Below, piece by piece: positions 35,901 to 48,440 of a stretch of 64,000 nt of DNA. Source of the DNA: Berberis thunbergii (taxonomy: Eukaryota > Streptophyta > Magnoliopsida > Ranunculales > Berberidaceae); assembly GCA_003290165.1 (NCBI GenBank), contig QNQO01000650.1, positions 310,001-374,000 on the forward strand, given 5' to 3'. The translations under genes and the position numbers were made by a program. A model generated the notes under the pieces. The model ran no database searches, was not told the origin of the DNA, and worked only from the letters and a program-made list of their open reading frames with translations. The first letter of the stretch is position 1. Every line of letters begins with the position of its first letter.

Positions 35901-37420
35901 ATTTGTTTTAACAAAATTTATTCTCAAGTCTGATCTAAGAAGATCTTACAGTTAAACTCCAAGTGTAAACCAGGAAACTGACTTGAAGCTGTATCGATCT
36001 ACAGAACAGATTAAAGAATAATCTTTAAAATGTTTATCTTATGTTTTGTTTACATTTATCTGTGTATTCTACTGTTGCTGTATGTTCTCTTCTCTCCTGT
36101 GTTTCTCTATCTATTATAGACTTTAAATTCTGTATTATTTGCTTAACCTAGATGTTCTGGTTAGTCAATTGCCAATGGATTACATCATACCCTAATGTGT
36201 TTGAGCTTTTTAGTCCAAAATTTATTTGGATTTGTACTCTACCAGAAAACAAAGGTATAATGTGTTCAGTTACAAGATTCGATGTCAAGTGTAAGAAGTA
36301 GGGCACCTTGAAACAAGGAGAGGGTCAACCAGAAGTCATGCTTAACAGGCCTAAAGCGCGATGCATATCCAGTCTTTTCATTGTTTGACTAAAGCTATAT
36401 TAGAAACATATGCATAAAAATATGGTGAACTTAGGGGAGTAGGATTTGGTTGTATTTACAGGTATAATTGGTTTCATCAAAATAGTCTTATGGATGAGTA
36501 TGCTTTATATTGTGCTTAAAAGACAAAAGTCATGCAACGCAGCAAGATTTCTCACAGCATATGTTAGCATTAGCTTTCCTACATCACATCATATACAAAA
36601 AAAAAAAAAAAAACCTTTCTCAAGAGATTTAATGTCTAAATCATATTCAGTTTGTCTAGAGAATCATATTAACATTGGAAAAACGTTGAAGGGGGATAGA
36701 GTTTTACTCACCGCTTTTGCAAAAATCCCAAAGTTCTTCCTTTATCGCCTTCCACTTTTTCTACGTAAGTTTTCCCTTTTCTTCTGTATGTCTCTGGAGA
36801 GAAAAAGGAGGTTAGGGTTTAAATGAGTTTTTAATTAGGGTTTCTTTGGCTAAACACAACCATCACTTATCTCTTACCCACCACCAACCTGAACCTAGGT
36901 CCTAAATTAAAATAATAAAATATATAACTATTTGTAACTATTACCAATTATTAAATACTACCAATAAATAAATAGTATTGACTTCCAAGATAATAAAAGT
37001 ATATTGGTAATAGTGAATTTGGCAGGTATTACAGTCTTTTGAGTGAATTCCTCGACTCGAGTCTGTCACAAGTAAATGCGGAGTCAGAAAACTACATAAA
37101 GCCCATTGATGCGATTTTGTAAATAATGGTTGTTGTAAGGAAAATAATTTTCATTCTTCGATATTTCATTTTACTGCAATTACCTCCGCAAGTAAGCTTG
37201 TTCTTCTGCGATATTTCCTTCTTTGTTTGCGTGGATGACTGAATGACTATTAAAGATCATCTTCGTACTTTGGTTTCTCATTTTGCATCTTGGTCCTCTT
37301 TTTTCTTGATTTTCTTTCCGTACACTACCAACCATGATTTTCTATATTTATTGCATATAACTTCAAATAAGTCACGCTTCCTAATTATGTCAAACAACTT
37401 AAGCTCCTTAGTTATATCGA
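35900..37420. other. Intergenic, no supported gene
   Basis: I see no protein similarity and no clear repeat structure beyond an A run at 36596-36613 and an AT-rich stretch near 36910-37000. Confidence 0.35.
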
Positions 37421-37423
37421 TCA

Positions 37424-39304
37424 TATGATAACTAATGATGTCGAAACATTCCAAACACCTTGAAAATTTCTAAACCTAAATCCCCTATCATAATTAATTT
37501 AGGAAAAGCACACATGAACTAACCTCCCAACTCCCACTCTTACTCTTGAGCCTTTTCATCGATTCGTGTTTCTTGTAAAGAAGTGTAAAAGCTCTAAGAA
37601 AGTAAAAAAGAGAGACGGATGAATGGGTGCAAGTATGCACAGATTCCACTATACTCTAAACCAACTTTTCATCAAAGCAAATTAAGCATTCATTCATGAA
37701 TAATTAAATCAAAGAATATTTATTTCGTTTACCAACTCACTGTTTTTGAACCAACTTGTCGGCTGAAGTTAGAAAAAACCATTAGAGAGGCCTTTACATA
37801 CACTCACCATCCTATCTGTGGGGTGTTGGGGGCCAACGACCCCAAAAAAAACTTTCTAAACAGTTGGGCCAGCATGGTCAGACCATCCCATCTGATAAGC
37901 TTTTCTTGTTCTTGGTCTATTTATTGGTAGAGAGTAGAGATGCTTTGTCGCTGCTCCTGTGACCGAGCAAAGAACTTGTCTACGCGTTTCTCCGTCTTCT
38001 CTGTAATTATGGGGAGAAAATTTGAGTTGGCACTTACATGCTGGATATTCTCTTCGAACACTAATCAGGCACAAGGATTAGACAGTAAATTTTTTCATGA
38101 ATAAATGATTAAGTTAAGGTTTGCAAAAATTGATCTATGCGATAAGTGAGAAGTGATAATTGAGGGATTTTACTTATATGCATGCATGTGATGGTTTTCA
38201 AGTGCACGGAATTGATGGCTTAGTCATTTTTGTGAAAAAAATTAGTCATTTTTGTGAAAAAATGAAACCTTATAGCAAGCCTTCTCCGCCATGGTTTATG
38301 TACAGTTTAACAATTAAAATCGACTATTTGAAGGTTTTCTTTTTTTCTTTTTTCTTTTTCTTTTAAGTTCTTCAACATGTTTATGGCATTACAAACAACA
38401 TATGATAACTAATGATGTCGAAACATTCCAAACACCTTGAAAATTTCTAAACCTAAATTAATTTAGGAAAAGCACACATGAACTAACCTCCCAACTCCCA
38501 CTCTTACTCTCGAGCCTTTTCATCAATTCGTGTTTCTTGTAAAGAAGTGTAAAAGCTCTAAGAAAGTAAAAAAGACTCTAAACCAACTTTTCATCAAAGC
38601 AAATTAAGCATTCATTCATGAATCAAAAACATGAATAATTAAATCAAAGAATATTTATTTCGTTTACCAACTCACTTTTTTGAACCAACTTGTCGGCTGA
38701 AGTTAGAAAAAACCATTAGGGAGGCCTTTCACTTACACTCACCATCCTATCTGTGGGGTGTTGGGGGCCAATGACCCCAAAAAAAAAACTTTCTAAACAG
38801 TTGGGCCAGCATGGTCAGACCATCCCATCTGATAAGCTTTTCTTGTTCTTGGTCTATTTGTCGCTGCTCCTGTGACAGAGCAAAGAACTTGTCTACGCGT
38901 TTCTCCGTCTTCTCTATAATTATGGGGAGAAAATTTGAGTTGGTACTTACATGCTGGATATTCTCTTCGAACACTAATCAGGCACAAGGATTAGACAGTA
39001 AATTTTTTCATGAATAAATGATTAAGTTAAAGGTTTGCAAAAATTGATCTATACGATAAGTGATTAAGTGATAATTGAGAGATTTTACTTATATGCATGC
39101 ATGTGATGGTTTTCAAGTGCACGGAATTGATGGCTTAGTCAGTTTTGTGAAAAAAATTAGTCATTTTTGTGAAAAAAATGAAACCTTAGCAAGCCTTCTC
39201 GGCCATGGTTTATGTACAGTTTAACAATTAAAATCGGCTATTTGAAGGTTTTTTTTTTCATTTTCTTTTAAGTTCTTCAACATGTTTATCGCATTACAAA
39301 CAAC
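37424..39304 (+). repeat. Roughly 0.95-kb direct tandem repeat, two units
   Basis: Unit A (37424-38400) and unit B (38401-39304) start with the same TATGATAACTAATGATGTCG and end with TTCAACATGTTTAT and ACAAACAACA. Unit B lacks a block of about 40 bp (GACGGATGAATGGGTGC..., present at 37614 in A) and part of the TTTATTGGTAGAGAGTAG stretch. Both contain the block that matches 22470-22790. No gene is supported. Confidence 0.85.
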
Positions 39305-39994
39305 AAATGAGCTGAAACTATTGCTGAAATGACCTAAAATATAAAATTTGTCTTCCCAAAGAATCTACGGGTTACTTGAAAAAATCATTTAAGAATTTGT
39401 ATTTTTTTTTTTAACTGCGTGCGAGAACTTTAAGGATCACTAATCCTGCATATAAACAATTACATGGATAGAACTTGAATTACAACAATTTCTGGCTGTG
39501 TTTCAGGCATCTCTTATATCTCTTAAGAATGTTTATTCAAATTTTTTGGCTCTAGAACTTGTTTTAAACCAACTTGTTCTGTGTTCTCCAATTGAATAAT
39601 AAACAATCATTGTGTTCAAAAATTCAGTAAAAAGCCTATTTTTATGACTTTTTATATGGCCCTTTACGACAATATCATGTGACTGCTTTTTGCCATAGAT
39701 TATTTCCATGTGGGTCTTGAACATATATGAATATATACCCATTCAAGGACAGTAGTCCATATCCCATTATCCCCCGCTCAATGATTCCAGTCACTGATTC
39801 ACCTAGCTAATTCCACTGTTTGGCATGAAACATCCACATTATCATTCTGAAGCAACTCTAGGCATGACAATATGTTGGTTTGCATCGTGTTTGGTTTACT
39901 ATAATGGCATTGCAAACATGAAGCAAGCCAAACACGAATACAAGTCTTTTAGGTATAATGACAATAGATCTATGGTAACAGTGGACACATAAAA

Positions 39995-40200
39995 GCCAAT
40001 GGGATATCAGCTTAGCGGTAGGCTTGTGGTGGAGAAATCACAAGTCCAGAATTCAAACCCCTCCCGTCGGCATCTTGAGTGGAAGGACTATTCAGGACCT
40101 GAACTTGTAGTGGGTTCGGGTCAAATACCAGGCCCATCAATAACATTATCGCATCTGGGCCCACAATACGTAACTCTTGCAAACAGATCAACACTACAAA
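39995..40200 (+). mobile_element. tRNA-derived SINE candidate upstream of lectin kinase
   Basis: GGGATATCAGCTTAGCGGTAGG (A-box-like) is followed by AGAATTCAAACCCC (B-box-like) about 40 bp later, then an unrelated body. It lies about 200-400 bp upstream of the intact kinase start, where the two kinase copies stop being alike. Confidence 0.45.
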
Positions 40201-40389
40201 GTGGACGTAGTCACCTATTTTTGACTACTCGTCGCCACATCTCCCTTTCTTCGAAAACTACTCTTCGATCTTCCCCTGTTTCAAGGGCATTTTCCTCACT
40301 CACTCCCTCTGTACAACCCAATCGCCATAAAATCTCCCCTGCTTTCACTCTCTCTTGTCTCTCAGAAGAAAATCTCTCCTCCTTCATCA

Positions 40390-42474
40390 ATGGGGAAAAC
40401 TTGGAATCTCATCAAATTCATGGAGAAATCACTCAAAATTTTGTGGGTTTTCGTTCTTCTTTCGATATCAACCCCAGGTTTGGCTCAATCCGACAACTTC
40501 GTCTACAAAGGGTTCAACAGAGCAGATCAAAACATAAGCTTGAATGGGATAGCAGAGATAGAAAACAGGGGAATGATTCGTTTAACAAACGAAACACGTC
40601 GACTCATCGGCCGAGCTTTCTATCCAAAACCACTAAACTTTAGAAACTCCTCCACAGGGAAAGCTTTCTCCTTTTCGACCTCCTTTGCCTTGGCAATCGT
40701 CCCAGAGTACCCGAAGCTCGGAGGCCATGGCATGGCCTTCACCATCTCTGCAACTAAAGAGATTCCAGGAGCTCTCCCAAGCCAGTACCTCGGCTTATTC
40801 AATTCGAAAATAATGGGCAACTTCACGAACCATATCTTCGCAGTTGAATTAGACACCGTTCAAGACTTCGAGTTTGGAGACATCAATGACAACCATGTGG
40901 GGATTGATATCAACAGCTTAACCTCAAACGCCTCTGCTTCAGCTGGGTACTTCGACGTCGAGGCCGGTTCGACGAAAAAAGATCTAAATTTGAAGAGCGG
41001 GCAGAGGATTCTAGTTTGGGTGGATTACGATTCTGTTTCAAATCTTCTGAATGTGACAATTTCACCTTCTTCAACAAAACCCAGAACTCCATTGTTGTCT
41101 ATGAAGTTAGATCTTTCGCCAATTTTGTTGGATTCCATGTACGTAGGGTTCTCTGCTTCAACAGGTCTTCTCGCGAGCTCGCATTACATCTTCGGATGGA
41201 GCTTTCGAATGAATGGGCACTCGACCGAGCTCGATCTCTCCTCTCTTCCCAATCTTCCATCTCCGAAAAAGAGTCACACAGTGTTGGCAATTGCAGTCTC
41301 TGTTTCTGCTCTGCTTTTCATCATTTGCTCTGTTTCAGTTGCAATCTACTTGATCAGAAAGATCAAGAACGCAGACGTGATCGAAGCTTGGGAGCTCGAT
41401 ATCGGACCCCATAGATTCTCTTACAAGGAAATCAAGCGTGCAACGAAGAATTTCAGAGAGAAGGATGTTTTGGGGGTTGGGGGATTCGGCAAAGTTTTCA
41501 AAGGAACCCTGCCGAATTCGAAGACTGAAGTAGCAGTGAAACGAGTTTCACACGAATCAAAACAAGGGTTGCGCGAATTCGTATCGGAAATCGCTTCCAT
41601 AGGTCGTTTGAGACATAGAAACTTGGTTCAGTTGCAGGGTTGGTGTCGCAAAAGGGGTGATCTTTTGCTTGTTTATGATTACATGCCGAATGGAAGTCTC
41701 GATAAGTTCCTCTTCGATAAGCCAAAATCGGTTCTGAGTTGGGAACAGAGGTTGAAGATAGTCAGAGGAGTTGCTTCTGGGTTGCTGTATTTGCACGAAG
41801 AGTGGGAGCAGATCGTTGTTCATAGAGATGTGAAAGCTAGCAATGTTTTGCTAGATAGTGAGTTGAATGGGCGACTAGGAGATTTTGGGTTGGCTCGGTT
41901 GTACGAACACGGAGCCAACCCTAGTACCACCCGGGTCGTGGGGACTCTAGGTTATCTTGCCCCAGAGTTGACACGAACTGGGAAGGGCACGACATGCACG
42001 GATGTGTTCGCATTTGGGGCTTTGTTGTTGGAGGTCGTTTGCGGGCGGAGGCCTATTGAGCCCAAGACCCCTTCTGAGGAGTTGATACTAGTCGACTGGG
42101 TTTGGGATAGGTGGCAAACGGGGAGGGTGCTTGAGGTGGTGGACCCAAAATTAGGGGGTGATTTTAGCGAAGATGAGGTCGTGTTGGTGGTGAGGTTAGG
42201 GTTACTGTGTTCAAACCAAGTGCCTACTGCACGACCTAGTATGAGACAAGTGGTTGGTTGCTTGGATGGAGAGGTGAGAGTACCAGAAGTTTTGAGTTCT
42301 CCTAGTGCATATGAACCGGGGAAGAGTGAGTTCGGGTTTGATGACTTTCTTCACTCATATCCTTCTTCGAGTTCTGGGAAGGTGCAATCATATTCGTTTA
42401 CAGATGGGCATCGTGATTTTGAAGGTGGTTCTTATCCGTTTTCTCTACTTTCCGGTAGGGGTGATAGTAACTAA
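40390..42474 (+). CDS. L-type lectin-domain receptor kinase (S.4-like), intact
   Basis: The 694-aa product is a plasma-membrane receptor kinase encoded by one exon, as usual for this family. A signal peptide (about 1-32) precedes the legume-lectin domain (about 33-275), with AVELDTVQ and [10 protein letters not shown] at the metal/sugar-binding region. A membrane helix lies at about 297-322. The kinase (about 355-625) has the Gly loop GVGGFGKV (362-369), Lys384 in [12 protein letters not shown] (478-485), DFG (498-500) and APE (524-526), so it is an active-type RD kinase. The Ser-rich tail may be phosphorylated. Overall pattern ([27 protein letters not shown]) is closest to Arabidopsis LecRK-S.4 by memory. 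AVELDT has Leu where the family and the sister copy have Phe. Ligand unknown. Confidence 0.93.
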   Translation: MGKTWNLIKFMEKSLKILWVFVLLSISTPGLAQSDNFVYKGFNRADQNISLNGIAEIENRGMIRLTNETRRLIGRAFYPKPLNFRNSSTGKAFSFSTSFALAIVPEYPKLGGHGMAFTISATKEIPGALPSQYLGLFNSKIMGNFTNHIFAVELDTVQDFEFGDINDNHVGIDINSLTSNASASAGYFDVEAGSTKKDLNLKSGQRILVWVDYDSVSNLLNVTISPSSTKPRTPLLSMKLDLSPILLDSMYVGFSASTGLLASSHYIFGWSFRMNGHSTELDLSSLPNLPSPKKSHTVLAIAVSVSALLFIICSVSVAIYLIRKIKNADVIEAWELDIGPHRFSYKEIKRATKNFREKDVLGVGGFGKVFKGTLPNSKTEVAVKRVSHESKQGLREFVSEIASIGRLRHRNLVQLQGWCRKRGDLLLVYDYMPNGSLDKFLFDKPKSVLSWEQRLKIVRGVASGLLYLHEEWEQIVVHRDVKASNVLLDSELNGRLGDFGLARLYEHGANPSTTRVVGTLGYLAPELTRTGKGTTCTDVFAFGALLLEVVCGRRPIEPKTPSEELILVDWVWDRWQTGRVLEVVDPKLGGDFSEDEVVLVVRLGLLCSNQVPTARPSMRQVVGCLDGEVRVPEVLSSPSAYEPGKSEFGFDDFLHSYPSSSSGKVQSYSFTDGHRDFEGGSYPFSLLSGRGDSN

Positions 42475-42589
42475 TTGCATTCGCGATGCTTGCATTGGTA
42501 GTATGTGCACAATGAGATCACCCGAATAGTTACATCAACATCCAAGAACACATTGGCTACTTCGTGGGCAAGAGTACACACTAAAGTAG

Positions 42590-42725
42590 TGACTTGCGAC
42601 AACGACGGAAAGTGATGGACCATTGAGCCTAGGGCGCCCTATGATGAATGATTTTGAGCCATTATTTTAGTTGGGTTGTTTTGTATTTTTGACTTTTTTT
42701 CCTGTAATATTTTTAGATTTGCCAG
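42590..42725 (+). repeat. Lectin-kinase 3' flank, shared with two other loci
   Basis: This is the intact gene's version of the flank found at 32250-32390 and 23319-23480 (GAGCCATTATTTTAGTTGGG). It is the most diverged of the three. Confidence 0.6.
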
Positions 42726-42729
42726 TGTT

Positions 42730-45025
42730 TATTGTAAAATAATGCCTCCACTAATGCAACGAGAACTGTGTAAAACTTCTGTCCATGTAAGTTTTCCCAA
42801 GAAGTGTGTTTTTCATCATAGTCTAATTAAAATGGTTAGTATTTATGTGCACGAAAAGTTTTTCTTTGGGAAAACTTGTAAGCTATAAATTACGTGAGTT
42901 ATGATCATATGCATATTTGATTGATGATTAAGCTAAGGAATGCTTGGGTCCAATTACCATGAAACTAGGGTGCCTTTTTAAGTCGTTAGGATGATGTTTC
43001 CACTTTTCACGCTAAAAAAATTAGGTCATTTTGATTAGGGTTGGCGGTGGGGCGAGTTTTTACGGATATCTATCCCATCCAATCCGTATGAGGCGGATTT
43101 GAATAGGGCTGAATGAGTTTTCGGGTATCCAAAAAATATCCATTTACTATTTGGAATGGATACGGTTTTAGCCATATTCGCCCCGCAGGCCTCGCGAATA
43201 TCCGTTTAACCAAGGAATTTACAAAAGTACCCTTCATCTATATAAAGGGTACTCTTGTTTTTTCACAAATACAATCGCTCCTCCCTCACGTCACACCAAT
43301 CGCTCTCCCTCTCACAGAGCGATCTCCCTCCCTGCTCCATGCTCCCCTCACGCCAAGATCCTCCCTGCTCCCTACTCCCTCACACCGCGAGATCCTCTCT
43401 GCTCCCCTCACGCCGCGATCTCCCTCACAGAGATCAAGATCAAAAGGGTTTCTTCTAAAAATATGCAGGAGAGCTTCCCCTAGCATGAATCTTGCATGAG
43501 GCTAGGAAATCATGTTTTGTAAATATATTTTGCAACAAAGATGATGTGACATCGTTAGAAGAGTTTTTTACAACTTTGAGATACACATAAAATCTTTGAA
43601 GATTTCATCATTATTTCCAGATCATGACACGTCATCCTACTTGCAAAACATGGTTGTAAAAACCTAATTTTCTAGCATTTTTGAATTTTTTTTGCCTTAT
43701 AACATAGATAACCCATCGTCCTCCCAAAAATATCTAAGTTAAAGTTTTTTGTTTTTCACGTGGATTCCCCATTAAAGACAAGGGAAGAATAGGTCGAGCA
43801 CAAATATTTTCTCAATCCAATTGGACAAACTTCCATAATATTTGCCGTAATCGTGGAAAATTGAAATCACAACCATCCAAAGATTAAAGTCAACTAAAAA
43901 TAAATGAACCATATCAAGTACACCACATGTCATCTATTGAGGTGGTGACCATCCTATCAAGGGATGCAGCAACCAAAATAGAGGTCTTTTGGTCTAATCA
44001 GAGTTTAAAAGGAAGGCCCCTCCACCAGAATTGGGTGACAGAATTTGTAAGATTGTGAAAAGTTTTCTAAACATGGATCTAATCACTGTTCGTCGTTAGT
44101 AAAAAGTTATGTGGAATTCCTCAGCTTTCAAGAAAGATATTTCCAATTTTTCATTTGAAATTTTAATCTTTTGATAACATTTTCTTATCGAACATGGAAA
44201 TCTGGGTTGAGTTCAATCTTTACATTATATCGAATACAGTGTGTTTGATATAGTCTAAAGAACCCATTCTCACACGACCCATCGAAGAAAACAAAAAAAC
44301 ATAGCGTGACGGAAAGGAGATTGAAAGAGAGGGAGAGGAAGAGGGAACTTTCCATTGTTTTAAATTTGGAAGAGAAAATAGGTGGCGCGGAAAAGAACAA
44401 TGGTATGAAACAAAAAGTGCACAGCGTGATAAACAAAAAAAATTAGATGAATAACATGGGTGAGACTAAGTGGTGCCAATTAGTCGCTGCCATTAAAAAA
44501 AATGTACAATATATGCTAAAAACATATTACTCATGTAGTCTTTCCTATTGTAAAGAAAAAACTTTTAGTCTTTCCTATTTCATGTATTATTATTATTTAC
44601 AAAATTTTAAAGACTGAGATTGTCTTTTATTTTCTTTGTTAATTGTGATTACAAAATTAGTCCATAATGGTCATGAGATTGACAAATCAGGTTTTAATAG
44701 CCAATACTCTAACGATGATGTCCATCTGGTCTACTTTTTTTAAATGTAGGCCCTCAAGGTCATTTTCCGACAAAACACAACATACTTCTCAAGGTTTATT
44801 TTTCAAATTAATGTCACTATTCTTGCTTTCAAAACCTTGTATCTATAGCCAAGCTAATCAGTAAGACAGGAAATACAGACCAGATCAAGAAATGAGCACC
44901 AATACAAGCCCAACCCAAAAAGAATTGGACTTATGTTAGCTAACTTTAGTCCATTAGATGTTAGGCAAGATTGATTCATTGGAATTAAAGTTGGCAATTT
45001 GGTATTAACCCTGAAGGAATGGAAA
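42730..45025. other. Intergenic, no supported gene
   Basis: A C-rich stretch at 43280-43440 repeats CTCCCTGCTCCC and CTCACGCCGCGATC words. The sequence at 43040-43200 has the GGCGGATTTG/GGGCGAG pattern of low-copy plant repeats. No coding similarity. Confidence 0.35.
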
Positions 45026-45054
45026 TCTGACTAAAAAACAAAGCAATATTAGCT

Positions 45055-46330
45055 ACGAAAATTATTTGCGAAGGCATAAAACCGTCGCTATAGTTTCTGC
45101 TACGGTTTTGGTACATATATAAAATAACCGCCGCTAACCATTTTGCGACGGCTTAAAACTGTCGCTAATACGAACATTAGCGACGTCACTAGAGCCGTAG
45201 CTAATGTTTTGAAATTATTTTTTTAGCGACGGTCCCAATGCCGTAGCTAATGTGATTTTTTTTTAAAAAATTATAACAAAACGACTTAGCGACGGCACTA
45301 GGGCCGTAGCTAATGTTCAGAAATGTTTTTTGTTAGCGACGGTCCCCATGCTGTAGCTAATGTGTTTTTTTTTTAAATTATAACAAAACAACTTAGCGAC
45401 GGCACTAGGGCCTTAGCTAATGTTTAGAATTTTTTTTTTAGCAACGGTCCCAATGCCGTAGCTAATGTGATTTTTTTTTAAAAAAATTATAACAAAACGA
45501 CTTAGCGATGGCACTAGGGCCGTAGCTAATGTTTAGAAATGTTTTTTGTTAGCGACGGTCTCCATGCCGTAGCTAATGTGATTTTTTTTAAAATTATAAC
45601 AAAACAACTTAGCGACGACACTAGGGCCGTAGCTAATGTTTAGAATTTTTTTTTTTTTAGCAACGGTCCCAATGTCGTAGCTAATGTGATTTTTTTTTAA
45701 ATTATAACAAAACGACTTAGCGACGGCACTAGGGTCGTAGCTAATGTTTAGAAATGTTTTTTGTTAGCAACGGTCCCCATGCCGTAGCTAATGTGATTTT
45801 TTTTTAAAAAAAATTATAACAAAACAACTTAGCGACGACACTAGGGCCTTAGCTAATGTTTAGAAATGTTTTTTGTTAGCGACGGTCCCCATGTCGTAGC
45901 TAATGTATTTTTTTAAAAAAATTATAACAAAACAATTTAGCGACAGCACTAGGGCCGTAGCTAATGTTTAGAAATGTTTTTTGTTAGCAACGGTCCCAAT
46001 GCCGTAGCTAATGTGATTTTTTTTTAATTATAACAAAACAACTTAGTGACGGCACTAGGGCCGTAGCTAATGTTTAGAATTTTTTTTTTAGCAACGGTCC
46101 CAATGACGTAGCTAATGTGATTTTTTTTTTTAAATTATAACAAAACGACTTAGCGACGGCACTAGGGCCGTAGCTAATGTTTACAATTTTTTTTTTGTTA
46201 GCCACGGTCAAGATGCCGTAGCTAATGTCATTTAAAAAAAAATTATAAGAAAACAATATAGCGAAGGCACTAGGGCCGTAGCTCCTGTTTACAATTTTTT
46301 TTTTTTTAGCCACGGTCAAAATACCGTGTA
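45055..46330. repeat. CACTA left subterminal array, about 108-bp units
   Basis: ACTTAGCGACGGCACTAGGG starts at 45284, 45391, 45500, 45607, 45715, 45827, 45935, 46041 and 46148, a period of 106-112 bp. Each unit holds GGCACTAGGGCCGTAGCTAA and GCGACGGTCCC...GCCGTAGCTAATG plus a T/A run, so each is itself a pair of small palindromes. Such motifs are where the element-encoded DNA-binding protein is thought to bind in En/Spm. Confidence 0.88.
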
Positions 46331-46870
46331 AATTTTTTTTAAAAATTATATAAAGCAAAATCGCTATATATTTATAAACTGGATAAAATCACTAATAACA
46401 CATTTCCGTCCAGCCCGGTTAGGCGACCTGGCTTTCACATAGGCGACCCAGATCGAATCCCACCAATGAAACTTTTTTATTGTATTAAAATTTTTATATT
46501 AGCGACGGCAAAGTGCCGTGGCTAATGAGTTTTAGTAGCCACGGTTCTCTACCGTAGCTAATTTTTTTTAATTATATAAAAAAATAGATATATATTTATA
46601 AACTGGATAAAATCACCAATAACCCATTACCTTCCAGCCCGGTTAGAAGAACTGGCTTTCACCCAGGCGACCCGGGTTCGAATCTTGGTATATTAGCGAC
46701 GCCAAAGTACCGTGGCTAATGAGTTTTATAAATAAAACTCAGTAGCCACGGTTCTCTACCGTAGCTAATTCTTTTTTTAAATTATATAAAGAAAATAGGT
46801 ATATATCTATAAACTAGATAAAATCATCAATAACCCATTGTCTTTCAACCCGGTTAGGAAACTCATTAGA
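46330..46870. repeat. Tandem units containing tRNA-Glu-like sequence
   Basis: Three units of about 215-235 bp share TATAAACTGGATAAAATCA and AATAACCCATT followed by CAGCCCGGTTAG. In the middle unit (about 46636-46690) CTGGCTTTCACCCAGG and GACCCGGGTTCGAATC match the anticodon arm (UUC) and T arm of plant tRNA-Glu. The D arm is shortened and the acceptor stem does not pair, so these are relics, not tRNA genes. Confidence 0.65.
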
Positions 46871-46889
46871 GAATATCAGATCAGATTAA

Positions 46890-48160
46890 ATAAGATCATA
46901 GAAGATCAAAGAATATCAGATCAAAGAAGTTAAAAGAAGATAAAAGAATATCAGATCAAAGAAGATGGGATAAAAAAAGATCAGATCAGATCAAAAAATA
47001 TCAAAGAACATCAGATCAACAAAAATCAAAAAAGATCATAACAAAGAAGATCAAAGAAGTTCAAAGAAGATCAAAGAAGATCCGATCAAAGAATATCAAA
47101 TCAAATAAGATCAAAGAAGATTAGATAAGATCAAATAAGATTAGATAAGATCAAAGAATATCACATCAGATCAAAGAAGATAAAAGAAGATCAAATCAGA
47201 TCAGATCAAAGAAGATAAAAAAATATCAGATAAAAGAAGATCAACGAAGATCACAGAAGATCATATCAAAGAATATCAGATCAGATCAAATAAGATAAAA
47301 AAAATCAGATCAGATCAGAGAAGATCAGATCAAATCAATGAAGATCAAAGAAGATCAGATCAAAAAAGATAAGATCAGATAAAAAAATATCAAAGAAGAT
47401 CAGATAAAAAAATATCAGATCAGATCAAAGAAGTTCAAAGAATATCCGATCAAAGAAGATCAAATCAAATAAGATCAAAGAAGATAAAATAAGATCAGAT
47501 CAAATAAAAGAAGATAAAAAAAGATCAGATCAAAGAAGTTCAAAGAATATAAAAGAAGATCAGATCAAAGAAGATGGGATCAAAGAAGTTCAGATAAAAA
47601 AATATCAGATCAGATCAAAGAAGATTAGATAAAAGAATATCAGTTCAAAGAAGATCAAAGAAGTTCAAAGAAGATCAGATAAGATCAAAGAAGATCAGAT
47701 CAGATCAAAGAATATCAGATCAGATCAGATCAGATCAAAGAAGATCAGAGAAGATAAAAAAAATATCAGATAAAAGAATATCAAAGAAGAACAGATTAGA
47801 TCGAAGAAGATCAATGAAGATCACAAAAAATCATATCAAATAAGATCAGATCAGATCAAAGAAGATCAAATAAGTAAAAAGAAAATCAAAGAGGATTTGA
47901 TCAAAGAATATCAAAAAAGTTCAAAGAAGTTCAAATCAAAGAAAATGAGATAAAAGAAGATCAGATCAGATCAGATCAAAGAAGATCAGATCAAATAAGA
48001 TCAGATCAAAGAAGATGAGATCAAGGAAGATAAAAAAAGATCAGAGAAAATCTAAGAAGATTAGATCAAAGAAGATCAGATCAGATCAGATAAAAAATAA
48101 AAAAAGATCAAATAAAACAAGATAAAAGAAGATCAGATCAGATCAAAGAACATCATAGAC
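46890..48160. repeat. AGATC/AAAGA purine-rich array
   Basis: About 1.27 kb of irregular repeats built from AGATC, AAAGA and AGATCAAAGA words (for example AAGATCAGATCAAAGAAG). The + strand is almost free of G runs and strongly purine-biased, and GATC occurs every 5-15 bp. It is not coding in any frame. Confidence 0.9.
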
Positions 48161-48169
48161 TAATTGGTT

Positions 48170-48440
48170 TTAAAAAAAATTAACACTAAAGAGGTTAGCT
48201 ACGGTCAATTGCCGTGGCTAATTGGTTTAAAAAAATATTAAACACTAAAGAGATTAGCCACGACAAATTGCCGTGGCTAATTATTTTTTCATTTTTTATA
48301 TTAGCGACGGCAACAAACCGTCACTAATTGGTTTTTTTTAAAAAAAATTAAACACTAAAGAAATTAGCTACGGCTAATTGCCGTGGCTAAGTGGTTTTAA
48401 AAAAAAATATTAAACACTAAAGAGATTAGCCACGGTGTGA
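48170..48440. repeat. Internal TAGCCACGG palindrome array
   Basis: Units of about 60 bp with TTAGCCACG...TTGCCGTGGCTAATT and an A-rich spacer (TTAAACACTAAAGAGATTAG). They resemble the right-end array. A small related patch lies at 49215-49290. Confidence 0.8.

Noticed and set aside
40012..40643. 214-aa frame overlapping the start of the intact lectin kinase
   Set aside because: It runs through the SINE-like sequence and the kinase leader in another frame, with no domain similarity.
43113..43499. Plus-strand 128-aa frame
   Set aside because: The Ser/Pro/Leu-rich part comes from CTCCCT repeats at 43280-43440, and no conserved motif is present.
46398..46695. Functional tRNA-Glu genes
   Set aside because: Only the anticodon and T arms are recognisable. 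The acceptor stem and D arm do not fold, and the copies are embedded in tandem transposon repeats.
46890..48160. CRISPR-like array
   Set aside because: Repeats are 5-10 bp, irregular and without spacers, in a plant nuclear context.
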